In this document: positions 20,747 through 33,439 of the stretch, in pieces
Layout of the letters: each line of letters opens with the position of its first letter
How positions within the stretch are numbered: the stretch's first letter is position 1
NCBI GenBank assembly: GCA_003427395.1
Contig: BFEA01000210.1
Coordinates: 1,608,856-1,672,855 of the forward strand
DNA length: 64,000 nucleotides
Direction of reading: 5' to 3'
Source: Chara braunii
Lineage: Eukaryota; Streptophyta; Charophyceae; Charales; Characeae
Notes under the pieces: model-generated
The model's database searches: none
What the model saw: only the letters and a program-made list of their open reading frames with translations
What the model was told of the DNA's origin: nothing
Position numbers and translations under genes: made by a program

Positions 20747-21489
20747 GGGGGCGGACCACGGAGATTGCGAGCCTGTTTGTTGGCTAGCACGCCTCTCGTC
20801 CTACTATGCCGGTATGGGAACAGACCAACCACAGAAAGTATACTCTTCGAGTTGTGAGCTTGCGGAGGAACTGAGATCGTTGAAGGGGGCGTCGTCACTA
20901 CATGTGGAAGGAGCGTCAGAAAGTCAACAGTCGAAGATTTGACTTTAGGTAACTAGGTTGAAGCACGTTTTGACCATCATTGCGGAGCCCTCAGAAGATT
21001 GAAGATTGCAAGGCTCTCTCATGAGAGATGAGTTGTCCCCCTCTTGTATCTCGAGAGTATGAAACCCCTCATTCTGCCTTTCTTAATCTAAGTTCAATCC
21101 TGTTCAGAGAGGAAGGCGGCAGGTGGAATTGCAACCCGTAGGACTGCAGCAAGACTCTGTGGGGAGTCTGCCTACCAATTGCGGGAGCTCTGCCGGGACC
21201 CGGGAGGAGTTCTGGAGGCAGGGAACTGAGAGTCAACCATTGTTTTCCGTCTATAAACCCAACTATTACCCATATTTGTACTTCTTGCTATGGTTGACTG
21301 AGTATACTGTCTATTTACCTACTTTGACTTTGTGTTTGACTTTTAGGACAAAAAACCAGACTTAGTAAGGAATGATTGTGCAAATTTAGTTTCAACTTTG
21401 TTGTTTGACTGAAAGAAGATTGCTAAAAGGGGACTGTATCTGGGAAAAAGGTGGGAGAAAGGTGGTATTGTGTGCGTTTGACTGGGTCA

Positions 21490-22215
21490 ACCAAAGGCTG
21501 GGAGAGTCTCCATAAGATTGGAGACCCTATTGCTATTTTATTTCTGATTGCCTAAAGAACCAGATATGTTCCCATAAGATTAGGTGATCTGGTTGCTTGA
21601 CTTGCGAGGGCTGTTTGTGTTTGACTTTTAAGGACCAAGCATTTTTTCATAAGATTGAATGACTTTGTTGCCTTGTTTCTTTGGGTTTTCTTATGTTTTA
21701 TTAGTTTCTGAAAAATAGTTGGGCATGTTCCATAAGATTGGATGACCTTGATTCTCTCTTGTTTATTCTAAGGGGGAATTCAGGCAAAGGACTGGACAGG
21801 TTCCCATAAGATTGGGTAGTCTGGTCTGAAGCCACACACATGCTAGAACCAAAGGGGTAAATATGTTTATATTTCTATATTATTTTAATTATGAACAGGC
21901 TAGTCATATATTTTTTCATAAGATTTGATGGTCTGATTATAGTTTATCATTAACAGAAGAAAGTATGAATTAAGAATAAACTTGTGGTAAGAAGGAGCAT
22001 ATTGAACCTTGATCTAAGATGATCAGTTCAGTCATATGTTACCTTAAAAGACTAAGGGCAGACCATTATATATAACTTTGATACTTAAACAGTTCACGGC
22101 GACTAGGTTGGACAGCCTAGTCATATGCCCAAGGAAAAAAAACTTGTAGTGCCCTATGTTTGTGTATATTCAATGGATGAGCTAGACAAGTTCCCATAAG
22201 ATTGGGTGTTATAGT
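21490..22215 (-). repeat. Stem-loop array of R copy B
   Basis: Clear hairpins: 21506-21525 (GTCTCC/GGAGAC, 8-base loop), 21558-21594 (arms AACCAGAT and ATCTGGTT, eight perfect pairs), 21634-21668 (ACCAAGCATT against AATGACTTTGT, nine pairs, one mismatch, one bulge) and 22101-22122 (GACTAGG/CCTAGTC). The conserved core on the minus strand is again CAATCTTATG. Each has a positional counterpart in copy A. Confidence 0.65.
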
Positions 22216-24248
22216 TTTTCACCTTATGGAAGCTGGGTATAAAGGATAAATCATTGAAAGACTATGAACTATTGGTCGACAAGGTTAACTATGGGGCTGG
22301 TGAGAGTACTTACCTTTGTGGTTTGGTCTTGCATGTGGCTGAGTGAGAATACTACTTAGTCTGAGTTTCAGTTTGACAGGTAGTTGCTTTAGTTGCTCAG
22401 TACGGCTAGAGCGATAGGAGTTGGTTCAATTTTTGCATTTTCTGAACTAACTTTCTTTTACTTAGGTTAATTCTCGTATTTTCTTGGATCATTGTTTATA
22501 TTTGGCTTTCTCTAAATCTTGGTAAGCTACTTTCTATACGGGACGCACTGCGGAAATTTCTGTAAATCCAAGGATTTAGTCGAATTTTGATTTTTCAAAG
22601 TTCAATTTTTTTGAATTTTATTTATGACTTAGTAAACATATGAAAAGTCTCATTTTCTAAAGAGAGTGCTGCCAAAATTTTTGTTAATTCAAGGAGTTAG
22701 ACAAAATTGAGCCTTTAGAAGTCAAAGTTTTTTTAGATTATAAACTTAGCTTTGTATAAATCTTGGGATAACACATTTCTAAAGGGAGTGCTGCCGAAAT
22801 TTTTATAAATCTGAGGAGTTAGTTAAATTTTGTCTTAGTTGAACTTAATTTTTTGCTTTAGGTTCGTATCTGACTTAGTATAAATTTTAAAAATCTTCTT
22901 TTCTAAAAACAGTGTTGCCCAAATTTTTACTAATTAAGGGAGTTAGATAAATTTTAACTTTATAGAATTAGATAATATTTCAGCTTTTATAAACGAGCTA
23001 ATACAAATTTTGAAAAAATATATATTTTTTTAATTTAGAGGAGTTAAATTATATTTTGACAGGTGGCGATTCTGGCAATCCACCCATTTTGACAGGTGGC
23101 GATTCTGGCAATCCACCCTGAATGGGAGGGATTCTGCCAAAAGTCCATTTTTTCTTTGAACACTGACTTAGGGGTAGATTTAGACTTAATTGGCATATAG
23201 TTTGGATAAAAATGTGTTATGGAGATTTATTCTCCATACACTGATGATTTAACTTGGGTATTGACCTGTCTTATGATATATGCCTTCTTTGGACATTTGA
23301 CTCAGGATTTTGACTAATTCAGCTCAATCCCAAGAGGATTATTTTCTGTTATCCTTGATAACAGATCGGTTGCCGATTCGTCGGTTTACGACTTATCTTC
23401 AAACCATTCTCGTTACCCAATCTGAAAGGTTTTAGCCCTGGTGGTTTCTATAGTCTTAGTAAGGTTTTCACCCGAACTTTTATTGAATGGTCATTTAACG
23501 AAGGTGCTAAGTATTTATTTTTGGAAGGTTAGACACAAGTTGGGGCTTGCATGGCTAAGGCGAGGGGTATGCGTATAGAGAATGGTTGAAGTTGACCCCG
23601 TGTAGTATGTGGATTTTTTGTTAATTCTTTGATGTGATTGCATATATGTTTTGTGATTCGGACTTTGGAATTGACTGTTTGCAATCACATACATATATAT
23701 GGCTGAGAGGTGTCCCACTGTGATTGTGAGAAGTGATCGTCACATATTTATTCCCCTCTAAGTATATACGTATGTATATATGTTTGAGTGTTTGCGTGGT
23801 CTAAAGAGACCACGCTTGAGGTTTTAATTGGGGTTGAGATTGAGAGAGGAAAAGTGATTCCCCTCCTTTACCGTTTTACCTCTTAAAAATTTCTTAGTCG
23901 GACATTGGTCCTGGACCTAGATTCGAGGTCTTTGTCCAGGGCATCCCATGTCCTAGACTCCGCGCAGAAGGAATCACCCCCCGTCGAGAGCCTATTTGCC
24001 CTGCCCACTGGGACACTCAGCCTAAGGGTCAAAGGTGCCGCGGGGGCTGAACGGCTGTTCCTTCAGTCATGCAATATCGTGAAGGGTTCGACCCTCACGA
24101 TACGTCGAGATTGGCACTTGAGTGTTATAAGCGGATTCGGATCCACGAGAGACCGCTTGATTATGGCACTACGTAGTACGCCATCATTGCATCTGCTTAA
24201 GTATTCGTGCATTGTTAGTCGACATGGAAAGACTCTGCGTCTGTGCGG

Positions 24249-24255
24249 TTTTATA
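24249..24255 (-). promoter_or_regulatory. TATA box in repeat R copy B
   Basis: Minus-strand TATAAAA in the context CTTAGTATAAAACCGCAC, equivalent to the site in copies A and C. Confidence 0.5.
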
Positions 24256-24798
24256 CTAAGCCCCGCACGCGTCACCTATCCGATTTTCCTCGTCGGAGAG
24301 TTATGGGTTGGCTACAAGAAGGGACTAGGAGTGTTGTTGTGTTATTTGTTTTGTGTCCTTCCGTGTGTGTATGTGCTTTACTTTTATGTTTTACCATGGT
24401 GTAACGTGTGGTGAGTGGGACGCGTCCTAGTTGACCGATGACGACTCGTGCTTGGGACTTTATCCCCCCAGTGTGTCGATTCGCATGCGGGTCCGATAGA
24501 GGCGTGGGACCACAAGTACCCCCTATGCTACAGCGAACGAGAAAGGCCCCTGACTGGTCCACCTCTTCGATTGCAACTGATTAGCTTCCGTATTGTGGAC
24601 ACGTAGCTCGGCGGGGATATGTCCTGCGATGGGAGGTGACAGCTCCCGCGGGTGGAGGTAAGTTGTACCTCGCGTTGGCCCTATCCTGTCGTAGGGGCTC
24701 GCAAGAGGTATGGCTGGCGCACTCGGCCAGAGCGGCTTGCGGAAGCTCCATGTGTATCGTGAGGTAGACCAACTCCTGCGTGACAAGGCCGGGAGGGC

Positions 24799-25340
24799 CC
24801 CGTGGATGCTCTCATGCTTTTGTTATCGGTAGTTTTGACAGCCCACCGGCTCCATTGGTAAGCCTCCCCCCACGCTGCTTTCATCAATAGGAGTAGCAAT
24901 CTTCAGGAACAAACTTTTCTGCCAGAACCTGAAAATGTAAAGCGTCATTTTCCTACCTCGTACTTAGTGAGATAGAGTGTGTCCGCTCCCTTTCATCAGC
25001 GCACAGCTTGCGCATTAACTCGGACACCACGAGGCTCGTCGATAAGGTCAGCAGGTGGGACCTTGGAAGCCGAAATCTGCAAAGGCGTGCGCAATAACTT
25101 ACCTGTTGAACCACCTTAGCCTCAAAATTGGTGGGCGCTATCCTCGCGTCCTATGCTCAACTGTCGTGACTACTTTGGTGCTTCGAAGAGCAAGAGGATG
25201 GGGGCCCGCAACAACATCTGCAGTGTTTGTGCCCTCCACCACTTTGCCCCTAGCCACTCCGCCCAGGTACAATTCTCCACCTTTCCTGTCCTAGCGGGGA
25301 TGCTCACACTCACTCCTTTTCGCAGCCAATGGTAGGCCGC
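24799..25340 (-). repeat. Repeat X, right inverted copy
   Basis: The reverse complement of 18341-18895, including the open frame with RDYFGASKSKRM and GARNNICS (25153-25335 on the plus strand) and the splice-donor-like word. It abuts the start of R copy B without a gap. Confidence 0.6.
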
Positions 25341-25374
25341 ATCAAAAGAAAAAATCTTTAAGATCCTATTTTAA

Positions 25375-25588
25375 TCCTGGGTTACCTGATTCTCCAAATA
25401 CCACCCTATCATCAAATGCTCAAAAAAATCTGAACATTTTTGTGAGGGGTCTCTAGAGCATGCGCAACACTGTTTTTTTTTTTTTTTTTTTAATATTATT
25501 TACTGTCAAAAAACCGTCGTCCGAAAATCTAGACGGCGGGGGTACCAGACGTATGGAGGAGACGTCCAGTCTTCGGACCATTGGTAAC
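25375..25588 (-). repeat. Repeat Z, copy 1
   Basis: The reverse complement matches 40548-40760: CTAGGTTACCAATGGTCCGA, the CGTC...GGTACC block, an A-rich tract, CGCATG(T)TCTAGAGACCCC and a TGATAGGGTGGTATTT end. A poly-T run lies at 25471-25490. It has no coding capacity. The right edge runs directly into repeat Y. Confidence 0.65.
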
Positions 25589-25722
25589 CTAGGTTTAATC
25601 AAAAATAAAATATGACCGGCGCCCACGCCGGTTTTCACAATCATAAAAAAGAAAAGAGATCACGCGGGCCTTCAATCCGCTGTCGAGCGCATCGGTCCGA
25701 CACCACTCAAAGGCAGCACATG
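25589..25722 (+). repeat. Repeat Y, copy 2 (partial)
   Basis: Contains ACCGGCGCCCACGCCGGT, a perfect 7-bp hairpin with a 4-base loop, and AAAAGAGATCACGCG, as in Y copies 1 and 3. The palindrome half is missing. R copy C starts at its right edge. Confidence 0.55.
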
Positions 25723-26280
25723 ACCCTCCCGTCCACGTCACGCAGGAGTTGGTTTTAATCCTTCGTCGCGAATATACATGGAGTTTCCGCAAGCCGCTCC
25801 GGCCGAGTGCGTCAGCCATACCTCTCGCGAGCCCCTACGACAGGATAGGGCCTACGCGAGGCACGACTTACCTCCACCTTACGGGAGCTGTCACGTCCCT
25901 TCGGTGGGCGTATCCCCTCCGAACTACCAGTCCACAGTACGAAAGTTGCTCAGCTGCAATCGCAGAGGTGGACCAGCCGAGGACGTTTCTCGTTCGCTGT
26001 AGCATAGGGGGCACGCGAGGTACTACGCCTCTATCGGACCCGTATGCGAACCGACACCTTGGGGGGTTGAGGTCCCAAGCGTGACTCGCTGGCGGTCGAC
26101 TAGGACGCATCCCACACTCCACGCGCACACCACTGTACAGAACGTAAAGATAAAACACACACACGTACATACACACGAAAAAACATAGGACAAACAATGC
26201 GACAATAATCCTAGCCCCTTAGTAGTCATCCCATAACTTTCTGATGCGGAAATCAGATAGGCGTTGCGCGCTAGACTTAG

Positions 26281-26287
26281 TATAAAA
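26281..26287 (+). promoter_or_regulatory. TATA box in repeat R copy C
   Basis: TATAAAA in the context CTTAGTATAAAACCGCGCGG, as in copies A and B. Confidence 0.5.
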
Positions 26288-26768
26288 CCGCGCGGACGCA
26301 GAAACTACTCATATCGACTCGCAATGCAACTGTGCGCAACCAGTCGCAATGATGGCGTACTATGTAGTGTCCATAATCAAGCGGTCCCTCGTAGATCCGA
26401 GTACCGCTTATGACACTCAAGTGTCAGGCTCGACGTGTCGTGAGAGTCTACGCCCTCACGACATTGCACGACTGAAAGAATAGCCGTGCGGCCGCCGTGA
26501 GACCTCCGACTTTTGGCCTGAGCATCTTGGCAGGCAAGGCAAATAGGCTCTGCGTGGGGGCAGATTCCTTTCCTGCAGAGTCTAGGGACTGGGATGTCCT
26601 GGACAAGGACCTTGAATCCCGGCCCAGGACCAACGTTCGACGAATAAATTATGAAAAAGTATACATTCAAAGGAGGGTTTTTTCTCCCTTTTCTCAACCC
26701 TGACCCCCATCTAATCCTTAATGCGCGGACCCCTCAGCCCTCGTGAACTCTCAACATACGTACATATA

Positions 26769-26819
<51 letters not shown>

Positions 26820-28324
26820 GGAAATACGTATGTGACGTTCACTTCTCACAGTCACGATGTGACTATTCACAGCCATATATATACGTATGATCACAGGCAG
26901 ATCAATCTAAATCCGAATCACCATACATACCTGCAATCACATCAAAGACTCAAACAAGGAGTCCACTCACTACACGGAGTCAACTTCAATCAACCTCTAC
27001 ACTCGTACCCATCGCTTTAGTCATGCAAGCCCCAACCTCTTGTCCAACAAACCATAATTAAATACTTAGTACCTTTGTTAAATGGTCATTCAATAAAAGT
27101 CTAGGCGAAACCTTAATAAAACAATAAAATCACCAGGGCTAAAGCCTTTTCGGTTAAGTATTGAAGGTGAGTTGAAATTGACTCGTAAATTGACGAATCG
27201 GCCACCAACCTGTTATCAGTGATAACAGAAGGTGATCCTAATAGGATCAAACTGACTCTAGTCCCGATCTCAAATCAAACGTTCAGAAGAACCTGTAACG
27301 CAAGACAGACCAACCGCAAGCTAAATCTATGAGTCCAAATCAAGCGTAACCTACATATCTCAATTCCACCAAGGGTCATTCCACTTAACTAATCATGGGT
27401 CTATCCTTAAACCAGGTAGGTCTTTTTGGTAGAATCTCCTCCATACAGAGTGAATTGTCAAAATTGCCACCTGTCAAAATATAATCTAACTCCTCTAAAT
27501 TCAGGAAAATTTCGGCAGCACCTCCCATAAGAAAAGTGTCTTCGCAGGATTTATAATAGTCCAAATACGAAAGTAAAAATATTCTCTAACTATGGAAAGT
27601 CCAAATTTGTCTACCTTCCTGAATTAGTAAAAATTTTAGCAGCACTTCCTCTAGAAAGGTAAACTTCCCAGATTTGTACTAAGTCAGATATGAACTCAAA
27701 ATCGATTCATGAGCTCAACTTAAGACAAAATTTGACTGACTCCTTAGATTTGTAAAAATTTCGGCAGCGCTTCCTGTAGAGGAAGTGCTATTCCGAGATT
27801 TTTACAAAGCTAAGGTCAGAAAAAAAAAAGTGAGTTTGGCTTCTCCAGGTCCAATTTTGTCTAACTCCTTGAAACAACAAAAATTTGGGCAGCACTCCTT
27901 TTCGAAAATGAGACTCTCCAGATTTTTACTAAGCCATAACAGTTAGACAGGTTGAACTTAAAAAAAACAAAATCTGACTAACTCCTTGGTTTTGTAGAAA
28001 TTTCGGCAGCACTTCCCGTAGAGAAAGTGGCTTACCAAGATTTATACAGGACCAAAGTATAACAAAAGATCCCAGAAAATGCAGAAATTGATCAGAGTAA
28101 AAAAAACTTAGGAATTGAAACTAACTCCTATGGCTCTAACACGTGGCGAGCAACTAAACAACTACCTATCAAACTGAAGCTCAGATCAGATAGTCATCCC
28201 ACTCAGCCACATGCAAGCTAAACCACAAAGGTAAGTACTCTCATCAATCCCAAGTTATTTCCCATAAGATAGTTCATAAACCTCCAGATAATTCATCTCT
28301 TATATCCAACTTACATATGGCATA

Positions 28325-28940
28325 AATGCTAGACCATTCAACTTGGAAACAATGTCCCGCGTGCCTTTAGGATATGCACGAACAGGTTGCACTGCTACTT
28401 TTCTCTTCTTTGGGCATTCGACTTAGAAATAATGCCTAGCCGCCCTGAACTGTTTAATATCCAAAGTTTAATAATTTTCTGACTTTGTTCTAAAAAGAAC
28501 ATGCAAATACGGGCAGGGGACTGAACCATTCGGCTTGGAAACAATGTTAAACTTGCCCAGACTATTTTCAATTATACTTCGTAATTTTCCTTCTCTTTTT
28601 AGTGATATGGCTTAACGCTGGGCCATTCGGCTTGGAAACAATACCCAGCTGTCAGTTCACATGCAAATATATGTAAAATACTTCCTTTTATACTCAGGTT
28701 GTACTTATGCGCGTGGTTTTCAGGCTAAGCCATTCAACTTAGAAACAATCCTCAGCCTTAGACCAAAAATCCTCCCTCAGAATAAAACAAGAAAACTCTT
28801 TCACATCAGGCAAACCCTCAGGAAATAAACATTGCAACCAGGTCATTCAGCTTAGAAACAATGTCTGACCCTTCAGAAAATAGTCAAATAAACACAGCCC
28901 TGGGTCATTCAGCTTAGAAACAATGCCCAGTCCTTGGTTG
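28325..28940 (+). repeat. Stem-loop array of R copy C
   Basis: The core has drifted to CATT-CAGCTTAGAAAC-AATG, but the arms still pair. Examples are 28412-28437 (GGGCATT/AATGCCT), 28617-28649 (GCTGGG/CCCAGC), 28839-28867 (CAGG-T-CATT/AATGTCTG) and 28900-28930 (CTGGG-T-CATT/AATGCCCAG, nine pairs and one bulge). Weaker ones lie near 28330-28360, 28510-28558 and 28720-28760. Positions correspond to those in A and B. Confidence 0.65.
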
Positions 28941-29600
28941 ACCTAGTCAAACGCATGCAGTCTGTCTTTCTCCCACCTTCCCCCAATTCATCCCTTAGTC
29001 TGCTTTCAGCCAAAAATAAAGAGAAACTTAAGCTTCACACACACACACACATTCCTTCCATTTAATCTGATTAGTCCTGAACAGAAAGCAAGAATCATAG
29101 GAACAATCTCACGCATACATCAGCCAAACTAAGTGGGAGATAAGCAAACAGGGGTATAGTGGGGTCATACAGATAGAAAGGTGATATAACTGATGGTTCC
29201 CTGCCTCCAGAACATCGCCTAGGTTCCGGCAGAGTTCCTGCAATCGGTGGGTGGACTCCCCACAGAGTCTTGGTGCAGTCCTACGGGTTGCAATCCCGCT
29301 TGCCGCCTTCCTCTCGTAACCAATAGACTAGACTTAGAGTGAGAAGGGCAGAAAGAGGTAGGTTTGAGACTCTCAGATCCATTGAGGGTGCACTCAGACT
29401 CGCATGAGAGGGCCTTGAATCCTTGATGCGCCTGAGGGCCCCGCAATGGCAGCCAAGTACGCAGCAGTTTGGTCACCTCCAACGTCAAACTGTCGAAGTC
29501 AACCCTCTGACGACTCCCTGATTTGCAGTATTAACCCCTTGATATCCCTCCACAGACTGACTACTCCTCTAAGTTTCAGCCCCTCTCCTTAGACCAATTG

Positions 29601-31450
29601 CCGCTGTACAGCAGTATGAAACACCAATAACTTGTAGAACCTCAGTAGAATTTCACATGCGTAGCACTTTGCATGCGACCGCAGGACGCCACAACAACAT
29701 AAGATACGAAACTCAGCCCGCTGCTGCACTGTACTTCAGCAACGCACAGTGACCGGTACAAACTGCGCCTCGCTGCAATTTTCCCTTTCAATGGTTGTTG
29801 ACGGGAACGACAGCGCACGGCTAGAACAGGTGGGTCACCACTCCTACTCCCTGCGCCAGTCACTACATGCAACAGCCTGGGTGACGCCCGGGTTCGCATA
29901 CGGCCCCCCAACTCTGCTGCATGGCGTCTGCTCCTCCAACTGGCAAAATGTGCAGTGTCACAGCAACCGCCGCAGTAACAGCGCAGTCGAGGTAGGCAAC
30001 AAAGCCCACACCCAAGGAGCAGCATGAAATGCTGCGATATTCACAAAAGAAGTACTCCGTACAGAGCCATCGCACGGAGTAGTAAGGCACTGTGGAAGGC
30101 AGCAGCAACCACGGTAGCACCTACAAAAGGAAGTGCCCCAGTAGCAGCTCAAGGGTTCATAGCCGTAGCAGTAGCCCACACCCAGCAGCAGCCGTAACCT
30201 GCTGAACCAGCCAAGGCGAGCAACAATGTAACTGTAACTGGCGCAGTTGCAAGCTTGACACAACTGCGAGCGTCCTCCTCGTATGGCAGCCCGTTGCACA
30301 GCAGATTCCGTGGTGCCACAATCTTACAACAGTAAGCAACAGTCTGCATGGCCCGCTTCGCATGGTCGTACCAACAGTAAGCCTCACGGAGGGCAACACT
30401 GTACCCAGCTCCCCTTCAGCGGGGTACACCACCCGAGCAATGTCTACATAGCCAGCGGAGGACACACCTCCTCTTGCTCCTTGTCGTCCTGTATCCAAGC
30501 TCACATCTACAGTCTAACAGTTTCAAATGTACATCAGTCGGGCAGCCTGCCCATGTGTGTAGTAATAACCCTCTTTACGGTCGCTCCTTCTGACCAATCC
30601 GCCGTTACGCAGCCCCGAGGGCTTGTGATCAATTAGAGCACACCCCTGTGTTTTATCAAACCAGTAACTAACGCAGTGACAACTTCATATAGACCACGTG
30701 ATCCGCAGGTACTGCGAACCGTGCATAGTTGTTAGGCACTGAAACAGCATACTAACAAGAAGGTACCCTGCCGCAATGCCGCTCGGCAAAACTCAGCAGC
30801 ACAAGGCGCAACAAACCCCAGTAACCTACGAGGGCTGTGACACAACGCCGTAGCCATAGCTCTTCGATCGATGCAACTTTTATCAGCGATGAGCGATGAG
30901 TTGGTCTCTTCTTCCACTAGTTTAGCAGAATCTGGCTCCGAATCTGAGTCTGTACTTCAACATTTCAACGTTGTAGTAGCTTAAGCTAGATCAGTTGGTA
31001 CTGCAGTAACAGCACAACCCGCTGACAGCACATGGCTCCCGGATCAGGCCAACAGTGACCATTCACCACAACCTTGCTCCAATATTTTCGAAGTATGCGG
31101 AGCGGAGACGAATCTCCCGTTGAAACATAGTCAAATCCGTCACGTGGTACACCCAAATGCTAAGACCAAACCCTGCCCTGGGTGCGATGGGCAGCGGCTC
31201 GCAGCTACGGCCACCGATCCATTAGGCCAGAAATGTTAATCCAAGTGAGTATGGAGAGTCATGCAATGGTCACAATGAATCTGTGCGGCATATCTGTCTG
31301 GATGAACCTTGCGAGTGCGAGCCATAATGGCCAAAAAAAACCGGCGGACGAGCCTTCCCGTTCAAATTCGGAAGCGTGCGATGCTACCTCGATGCCCCTT
31401 CTTGCACACACTCGGCCAGTAGGTAACTTCCCAACCTGCAGCTAACCTTT
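29601..31450. other. Unassigned GC-rich, CAG-rich DNA
   Basis: Rich in GCAGCAG/CAGTAAC words between 29680 and 30560. Open frames on the minus strand are cysteine-rich translations of that composition and show no domain. I see no supported gene. The AGGTAAGTTTCCAACC word just beyond (31593-31608) resembles the recurring splice-donor word. Confidence 0.3.
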
Positions 31451-33439
31451 CACTGCTTCCTTCGACAGGGCGAGCTGGGTCGAGCGAATTTGTCGCCTGA
31501 CCATGGCTCTATACACGGCTTATCGAGTGTGGGTGCGTGGGGGAGAGAGAGAAGGAGCTTTCCCTTATCATGATGAGCATCGCACCGCCTCCCAGGTAAG
31601 TTTCCAACCTCGAGATTGGCCTCAGGCTGCTTCCATCGCCAGAAGGGGCAAAATCCCAGACTGCATCTCCTATTGAAATCTAAGTTGATACATGCCACTT
31701 CGCCACTACTTCTCCCATGCGCTCCTCGCTCTACCTCTTTCCTCATACACAACTCCATTCACCGAACCGAGGCCATCATTCGATTCGCCCGGCCAAAAAA
31801 CTTAGATTAGCCCCTCCCCTCGATCTTGACATTCATTCCCACCATATTTTCTCCTCCCGACACCTCCGCGCAGTATACTCTTCCACTAGCTTTCTTCCTA
31901 CTAACCTATCGGCAAAGCTGACCTTACCAACGGTTTCGCCTCGGCCCAAAACCACAAAGTCCCCTCTCTTACCTCACTTCAATCCGTTAAGTGACAGAGA
32001 AGATCTACACTCTCCCTCTTCTTCACCGTCCCTCCATGGCTCCACGCACCTCCTCTTCCAATCTACCTCTTACTCTATTCTCTCCCTGCTCAATCCGGCT
32101 ACATATTCCGACTCGTCGACTTTAACCCCCCCATCCTTTGCTCTTGCCCTGCTCGTTTCCATCAAGAGTCGAGCTCACTCCGCATCCCTCTCTGCGCCCA
32201 ATCTCCTTTCCGCCTACCGCATTTCAATCTGCACCCAGCGCGATACCCGACCGGGTTCCTCCCCTTTCTGGTACTCGGTTCCGTGCCTTAACAGTGTCGC
32301 TTTGCTGCCTTGCTCACGCAGCCTTCGCTGCCTTGCTCGCGAAGACTTCCGCCAGGTCGCTTCAATCCGTTACTGTAGCTAGCGGTCCTACAGCCTCGTA
32401 AGCCCGACTATCTCAGTCAAGCCTAACAGAGGCTTCGAAGGGAGCCAACTATCAGCTGGCTCGATCACTTGTCCCCCTATACCTGGGCCCGACGAAGAAC
32501 TGTAAGCCAGTATCGCCGCGCCCCTCCTTCTTCACACGCACCTTCACTGCTTTCCCGTCCAAATTCACCCTTCTCCTTTTCTTTGTTGTCTCTACCCGCC
32601 TTACTGGCTGCACTCCGCCCAGTCCGACCGCTCACACGGCACCAGTGTTGCGCCCACTATTCTGATTCCATGTTGGCCCGCTCGCTTTCTGTCTTAGCCA
32701 GTAGCTAGGCTGCCTCGCCTTGCCTTCACAGCAACCCGTCACTTCTCACCAGCGCCCGCTGCCCGTTGCGCTATCTGCTCTGCCCGCTGATGCCTGGCCG
32801 GACCCACGCTCATTTCCCAAAGATGTGTCATTGGTCCTCCCCAAGTGACATTGAGCAGAAACCGCTTCGCTGCTCATATGGGGAGGGGACCTGAGGAGAG
32901 GCACCGTGACTGGCCCATCGGAGGAGTCTGGCCCTGATACTACCGGCTGGCACCTGGCTCGAACCCGAATGGGATGAAAAAAATAAAAATAAAATAACTT
33001 AGCATACAGCGAGGGGGGCGGGACCTATCAGCACCTCCCCGGACCTGCCATGCGGGCCCGCGATCGACATTCCCCAACAAAAACTAACGGGGATAGTCCC
33101 ACGGGACCCTCAACCCCTCAACCCTTCTTATCCAATGTTGCTTCGCTCCTAAGCTGCCGCCTGTTCGCCTTGATCCCCGCACCTCCATTTCGCAAGTCCA
33201 ATGTCGTAACCTATAGGGTTAAGCCCAAGCCTGAAACCAGCATGCGCGAAATCTCATATAAACTAGTGCGGCGTAGCGCTCAAGGCTAAGAAAGCGCCCG
33301 GGCCACTCCTTCATTCACAGTCGAGCACTATACGTCCGTGCCGGTTTATTTCTGACTACACTATGGCCGCCACCATTCCGCATGCCAATCCTACCGTCGG
33401 CCGAACATGTCGAGCAGAGATACGAAAACTTTGACGTCC
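31451..33439. other. Unassigned pyrimidine-rich DNA
   Basis: CT-rich on the plus strand. The longest frame (31717-32382, 221 codons) is Ser/Pro/Leu-rich, consistent with composition alone, and a second frame overlaps it. An A-rich tail after CTGGCTCGAACCC near 32963-33000 could be the end of a short retroposon. Nothing can be named. Confidence 0.25.

Larger units (their letters stand above)
20747..24798 (-). repeat. Repeat R, copy B (inverted)
   Basis: The reverse complement aligns with copy A over its whole length, from CCCTCCCG (24797) to GGTCCGCCCC (near 20750). It holds the TATA box (24249-24255), the AT-rich minisatellite (about 22440-23050), the stem-loop array (21490-22215) and the GC-rich end. 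A 33-base unit with CAGGTGGCGATTCTGGCAAT is exactly duplicated at 23053-23085 and 23086-23118. Beyond its end lies a CAGGTAAGT donor instead of Pol. No gene is encoded. Confidence 0.75.
25723..29600 (+). repeat. Repeat R, copy C
   Basis: Starts at CCCTCCCG like A and B and keeps the same order of parts: TATA box (26281-26287), leader, a TA-rich microsatellite (26760-26820), minisatellite (about 27480-28110), stem-loop array (28325-28940) and GC-rich end with CGGCAGAGTTCCTGCAATCG. It is more diverged than A is from B, and the homology fades at about 29500-29600. No gene is encoded. Confidence 0.7.

Noticed and set aside
31717-32382. 221-codon Ser/Pro/Leu-rich frame
   Set aside because: Composition follows the CT-rich DNA, a second frame overlaps, and there is no domain or conserved block.
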